31,720 bases of DNA from Pseudomonas paralcaligenes (GTDB lineage Bacteria > Pseudomonadota > Gammaproteobacteria > Pseudomonadales > Pseudomonadaceae): NCBI RefSeq assembly GCF_019655855.1, contig NZ_BPFX01000032.1:1-31720 (forward strand). The letters run 5' to 3'. Position numbers and translations under genes: made by a program. Numbering within the stretch: position 1 is the first letter of the stretch; each line of letters starts with the position of its first letter. Positions 29,236 through 31,720 of the stretch are shown here, in pieces. The notes beneath the pieces were generated by a model. The model was given only the letters and a program-made list of their open reading frames with translations. It made no database searches and was not told the DNA's origin.

Positions 29236-30175
29236 CTACCCAGAAACAACCAAACAGCTGCTTGGCCTGGCGACCAGGGCGCTGACGGAAGCGGGGAACA
29301 CCCGCGGCTGGATCGTGAACCTACAGGGTAAGCGAGAGGCCAAGAGCGCCAATTTTTCCCACAAGTTGAACCGGCCGGCGATTCAGCCGCCGCCGACGTT
29401 CAGCGATCTTTTCGAAGGCGCAGATACCAGCGGCAGCGAAATTAAGCGGCTCGACGCGGAGGAAGAGGCCTGGCTGGCTAAATACTTCCCGGCGATCAAC
29501 GGCTGTCTGAAGACCCTGCCCGAGGAGTTCATCTGCGGCGTAATCGGCGGGACCAAGCCGTTCGGCATGGATGTAACGATCTTCGAGATGGTCTGGCACC
29601 AGGCAAGGGATCGGGCCTATCGCGCTCAGGCGAGCGAGACCAAGAACATCGCCGCCACCTTCTCCGGCGCCGGCTTCTCCCTGCCGCCTGGAGCGATGGC
29701 TGTTGCGGTGACAGAGAGCGAGCGGCGCGCCAGCGAGGCCATCGCCGAGGTGAACATACAGCAGGCTATCAAGGATGCCGAGATCAAGCTCGATCTGCTG
29801 AAGTTCGCCGAGCAGCTCGGCGTCGACTTGAAACTGGGCGTGATGCGGGCGATGAGCGATTTCTACCGGCTGTGGTATTCGCTCCCTGACCGCGACATCG
29901 AGCGCGCCCGCATCAGGGCGCAGGCCATGTCCACGTTCTATCAGGCGCTGAGCAGCTATCACAACGTGGAAGTGGCCTTCGAGCGTTTGGCCCTTGAGGT
30001 GTCGAGGACCAAGGCTGATGTGTCGGTTGAGAACGCCCGTCTGGCCCTCGCGGCGAGCAGCGATATGGACGCCAACCTGGGCGCCCTCGGCCAGGCGGTG
30101 AGTGCCTATGGCGACATCGCGAGCGGCGCAGCGAGCGCGGCGAGCACGTTGGTCGCGCAGCTGGAGAACACCTGA
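29228..30175 (+). CDS. Helical virion protein, possible ejection protein
   Basis: 315 residues. The ATG at 29228 overlaps the previous gene by 8 bases, with GGAG upstream. After a polar N-terminus, residues about 110-315 are almost all helical and Ala-rich, with long heptad-like stretches (about 165-230 and 245-300). Helical Ala-rich proteins late in podovirus tail operons are often internal or ejected proteins. No lytic transglycosylase motif is present, so this remains inference. Confidence 0.6.
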   Translation: MSNYPETTKQLLGLATRALTEAGNTRGWIVNLQGKREAKSANFSHKLNRPAIQPPPTFSDLFEGADTSGSEIKRLDAEEEAWLAKYFPAINGCLKTLPEEFICGVIGGTKPFGMDVTIFEMVWHQARDRAYRAQASETKNIAATFSGAGFSLPPGAMAVAVTESERRASEAIAEVNIQQAIKDAEIKLDLLKFAEQLGVDLKLGVMRAMSDFYRLWYSLPDRDIERARIRAQAMSTFYQALSSYHNVEVAFERLALEVSRTKADVSVENARLALAASSDMDANLGALGQAVSAYGDIASGAASAASTLVAQLENT

Positions 30176-30828
30176 TGACCCAGGCCCGCGCTGTCGCCGT
30201 GATCCTGGTACCGCCGGAGTATCGGCCGGCCGACCCATACCCGCCGCACGCCCCGGACGCCCCGGGCTGGGAGTTCGGAGCCTACGACGATTACTGGTGG
30301 TGGCTGCGCACCAAGGAGCTTCGGGTAGCCATCCACGATCCTGCTGCTGGCACCACCCTGGTGAAAAGGATCGCCAGGCCGAACATCGACCTCAATAGCC
30401 TGCGGATCGAACCGGCATGGAACGGTCGCTTCAACTACTCCGCCGTAGTCCCTATGGGGGCGGGTGCGCTGTTCATCGGTGAGAACGCCGATAGCCCTGA
30501 CCTGCAGGTGGAATACTGTCGCTACTCAGTGGGAGACGATCCGGATCAGCCGGAACTGGTGGTGGCCATCCCCCCAGGCACCACCGGCTTCGGGGGGTAT
30601 GTCGTGATGAACGAGGCGTCGGTGGCGATCTGCATGCCCGGTTCAGTGCACACGGGCGACAGCGGCCGCGTGTTCGTCGTCACTCCGGAGCCAGCTCCGG
30701 GTCAGCATGTTTTGGTGGTGATCGAGGCTCCCAACTTCATAGGCGGTAGCTTCGGATCGGACTACAGCTTCCAAGCGGCCGCGCTCGCGGCTGAGATCAA
30801 ATTCGTGTCTACCGAATACGGGTTCTAG
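30175..30828 (+). CDS. Hypothetical virion protein
   Basis: 217 residues, start ATG at 30175 sharing a base with the previous stop. Beta-rich with Tyr/Trp (YDDYWWWLRTKELRVAI) and loops of Gly/Pro. No recognised family, no signal peptide. Two bases separate its stop from the next ATG, so translation is coupled. Confidence 0.6.
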   Translation: MTQARAVAVILVPPEYRPADPYPPHAPDAPGWEFGAYDDYWWWLRTKELRVAIHDPAAGTTLVKRIARPNIDLNSLRIEPAWNGRFNYSAVVPMGAGALFIGENADSPDLQVEYCRYSVGDDPDQPELVVAIPPGTTGFGGYVVMNEASVAICMPGSVHTGDSGRVFVVTPEPAPGQHVLVVIEAPNFIGGSFGSDYSFQAAALAAEIKFVSTEYGF

Positions 30829-30829
30829 C

Positions 30830-31258
30830 ATGATCGGCAATCCCAAGCAGCTGGCAATCCTCATCCACACGGCATCCTCCGGCATAGACCTCACCGGCTG
30901 GTCGGATGCCCCGGCAGAATATGCGGTGCCGCGGGACCACTACGACGGGGACGAGGGCTATTACCTCTGGTTCCTGCACTCGGTCGGGGCGCTGGCCGGA
31001 ACCGTACCCTGGCACGATGGCGAGTACCACTCGGTGACTACCGGCATGAGCTATGTGCACGGCACGATAGTCGGCGGCGAGCCAGCAGCTGCCAGCGAAA
31101 GCCTGGACCTTGAGGCGATCATCACCGCCGCCGCGCCGGACATGGCGGAGTTCCCAGACGATTACGAAGCGGCGAGGCCTGCGTTGTTCTACGGCGCCTC
31201 CGAGCCCGTGCCGGTGCGCTTCTGGGCAAATCTGGTGCGCACCAACGAGATCATCTAG
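30830..31258 (+). CDS. Hypothetical virion protein
   Basis: 142 residues. The protein has a short N-terminal strand (QLAILIHTASSGIDLTGW), then an aromatic region (YYLWFLHSVG), then an acidic C-terminal part. It is similar in style to the previous gene, but no direct repeat is seen. It ends just before late element copy 4. Confidence 0.6.
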   Translation: MIGNPKQLAILIHTASSGIDLTGWSDAPAEYAVPRDHYDGDEGYYLWFLHSVGALAGTVPWHDGEYHSVTTGMSYVHGTIVGGEPAAASESLDLEAIITAAAPDMAEFPDDYEAARPALFYGASEPVPVRFWANLVRTNEII

Positions 31259-31268
31259 CCCGGCCGCG

Positions 31269-31302
31269 CCCCCTGTAGGGTTCGCGCTGCCCTGGGCAGC
31301 GC
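31269..31302 (+). promoter_or_regulatory. Late element, copy 4, with adjoining palindrome
   Basis: CCCCCTGTAGGGTTCG (31269-31284) is followed directly by GCGCTGCCC-T-GGGCAGCGC (31284-31302), a perfect 9 bp inverted repeat with a one-base centre. This is the strongest hairpin of the four copies. The next start lies 45 bases on. Confidence 0.6.
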
Positions 31303-31347
31303 CGGACACTGAGCCGGTAGCAGGCCGTTCTTTTCAGGGGCATCACC

Positions 31348-31720
31348 ATGTACGGATTCAAGAAGGGCTCCAAGCCCAAACAGCAGCTGGCGAATGGCGG
31401 CCGTGTCCGTGGGCCAGGTACCGGCACCTCCGACGACATCGAGGCCCAGGTCCCCGCCGGCAGCTACATCATGCCAGCCGACTCCACCGAGCAGATCGGG
31501 GAGGGCGCGTTGGCGGCGCTTGGCCAGGGCCCGGTGGATGTGAACGTGAGCAACGGCGAGTACGGGCTACCGCCGGAGCAGGTCCACGCCGTCGGCGTGC
31601 AGGCCCTCGACGCGATGAAGAACGCCACGCACACGCCGACCGGCCAGCCGGCCCTGGGCTTCAGGCCCCGCGGTGATCAGCAGCAGGACGGCGAGCCGGA
31701 GTTGTTCTTCGCCGACGGCG
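31348..31720 (+). CDS. Large tail-associated protein, N-terminal part (runs off the window)
   Basis: 124 codons visible from ATG at 31348, with CAGGGGC upstream. The start YGFKKGSKPKQQLANGGRVRG, then PGTGTSDDIEAQVPAGSYIMPADS (about 22-45), is a module found at the N-terminus of large phage tail or ejection proteins (GG-x-V-x-GPGTGTSD-x-I). A second, Gly/Pro-rich part follows, GQGPVDVNVSNGEYGLPPEQV, the same phrase in variant form. The protein continues beyond the right edge, so its main domain is unknown. Opening a block after late element copy 4, it may be the internal or tail-length protein of this phage. Confidence 0.65.
   Translation, partial: MYGFKKGSKPKQQLANGGRVRGPGTGTSDDIEAQVPAGSYIMPADSTEQIGEGALAALGQGPVDVNVSNGEYGLPPEQVHAVGVQALDAMKNATHTPTGQPALGFRPRGDQQQDGEPELFFADG

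Noticed and set aside
1..31720. CRISPR array, tRNA or rRNA genes, insertion sequences
   Set aside because: No regularly spaced repeat-spacer pattern, no recognisable tRNA cloverleaf or rRNA segment and no transposase-like frame were found by reading both strands; a tRNA scan would be needed for certainty.

Overview
The window looks like about 32 kb of a temperate podovirus (prophage or phage genome) of a Pseudomonas-type host. The evidence is: high GC with tightly packed, mostly rightward genes; a Pseudomonas-style LexA box; a DUF1654-type protein; a CI/Cro switch; and a P22-type portal with an N4-gp56-like major capsid protein. No integrase, att site, tRNA, CRISPR array or clear lysis cassette is visible, so both phage ends lie outside.

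Layout. (1) 1-772: a leftward early transcript. A near-consensus promoter (TTGACA-17-TATATT) is covered by two palindromic CI-type operators. It reads through a nut-like boxA/hairpin into a LuxR-type HTH gene that leaves the left edge. (2) 773-1398: a LexA-box-controlled DUF1654 gene, then a relic in which the start of umuD is fused in frame to the end of umuC. (3) 1408-4276, leftward: cI, a CsrA-like gene, then a visibly AT-rich pair that resembles lambda rexA and rexB in gene order, topology and position between cI and the left operator. (4) 4288-9465, rightward: three regularly spaced operators, cro, small regulators, an O-like DnaT-domain initiator containing iteron-like repeats, a P-like helicase loader overlapping it, RusA, and small genes of unknown function. 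One antisense gene (4918-5121) lies in this segment. (5) 9484-31720: packaging, head and tail genes (TerS, TerL, portal, scaffold, capsid, RyR-domain protein, adaptor, tail proteins).

Four copies of a 14-16 bp element, CCCCCTGTAGGGTT(CG), all in the same orientation, open the four blocks of the late region (before terminase, scaffold/capsid, the gp10-like tail block and the last gene). Three of them are followed closely by strong hairpins. They are candidate late regulatory sites.

Most notable: the cI / CsrA-like / RexA-like / RexB-like operon, a candidate lysogenic exclusion system with an inserted CsrA-like RNA-binding protein; the umuD'-'umuC relic; the lambda-like operator and origin architecture on unrelated sequences; and the four-copy late element. 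All homology statements come from reading the sequence and from memory of the families; no searches were run.
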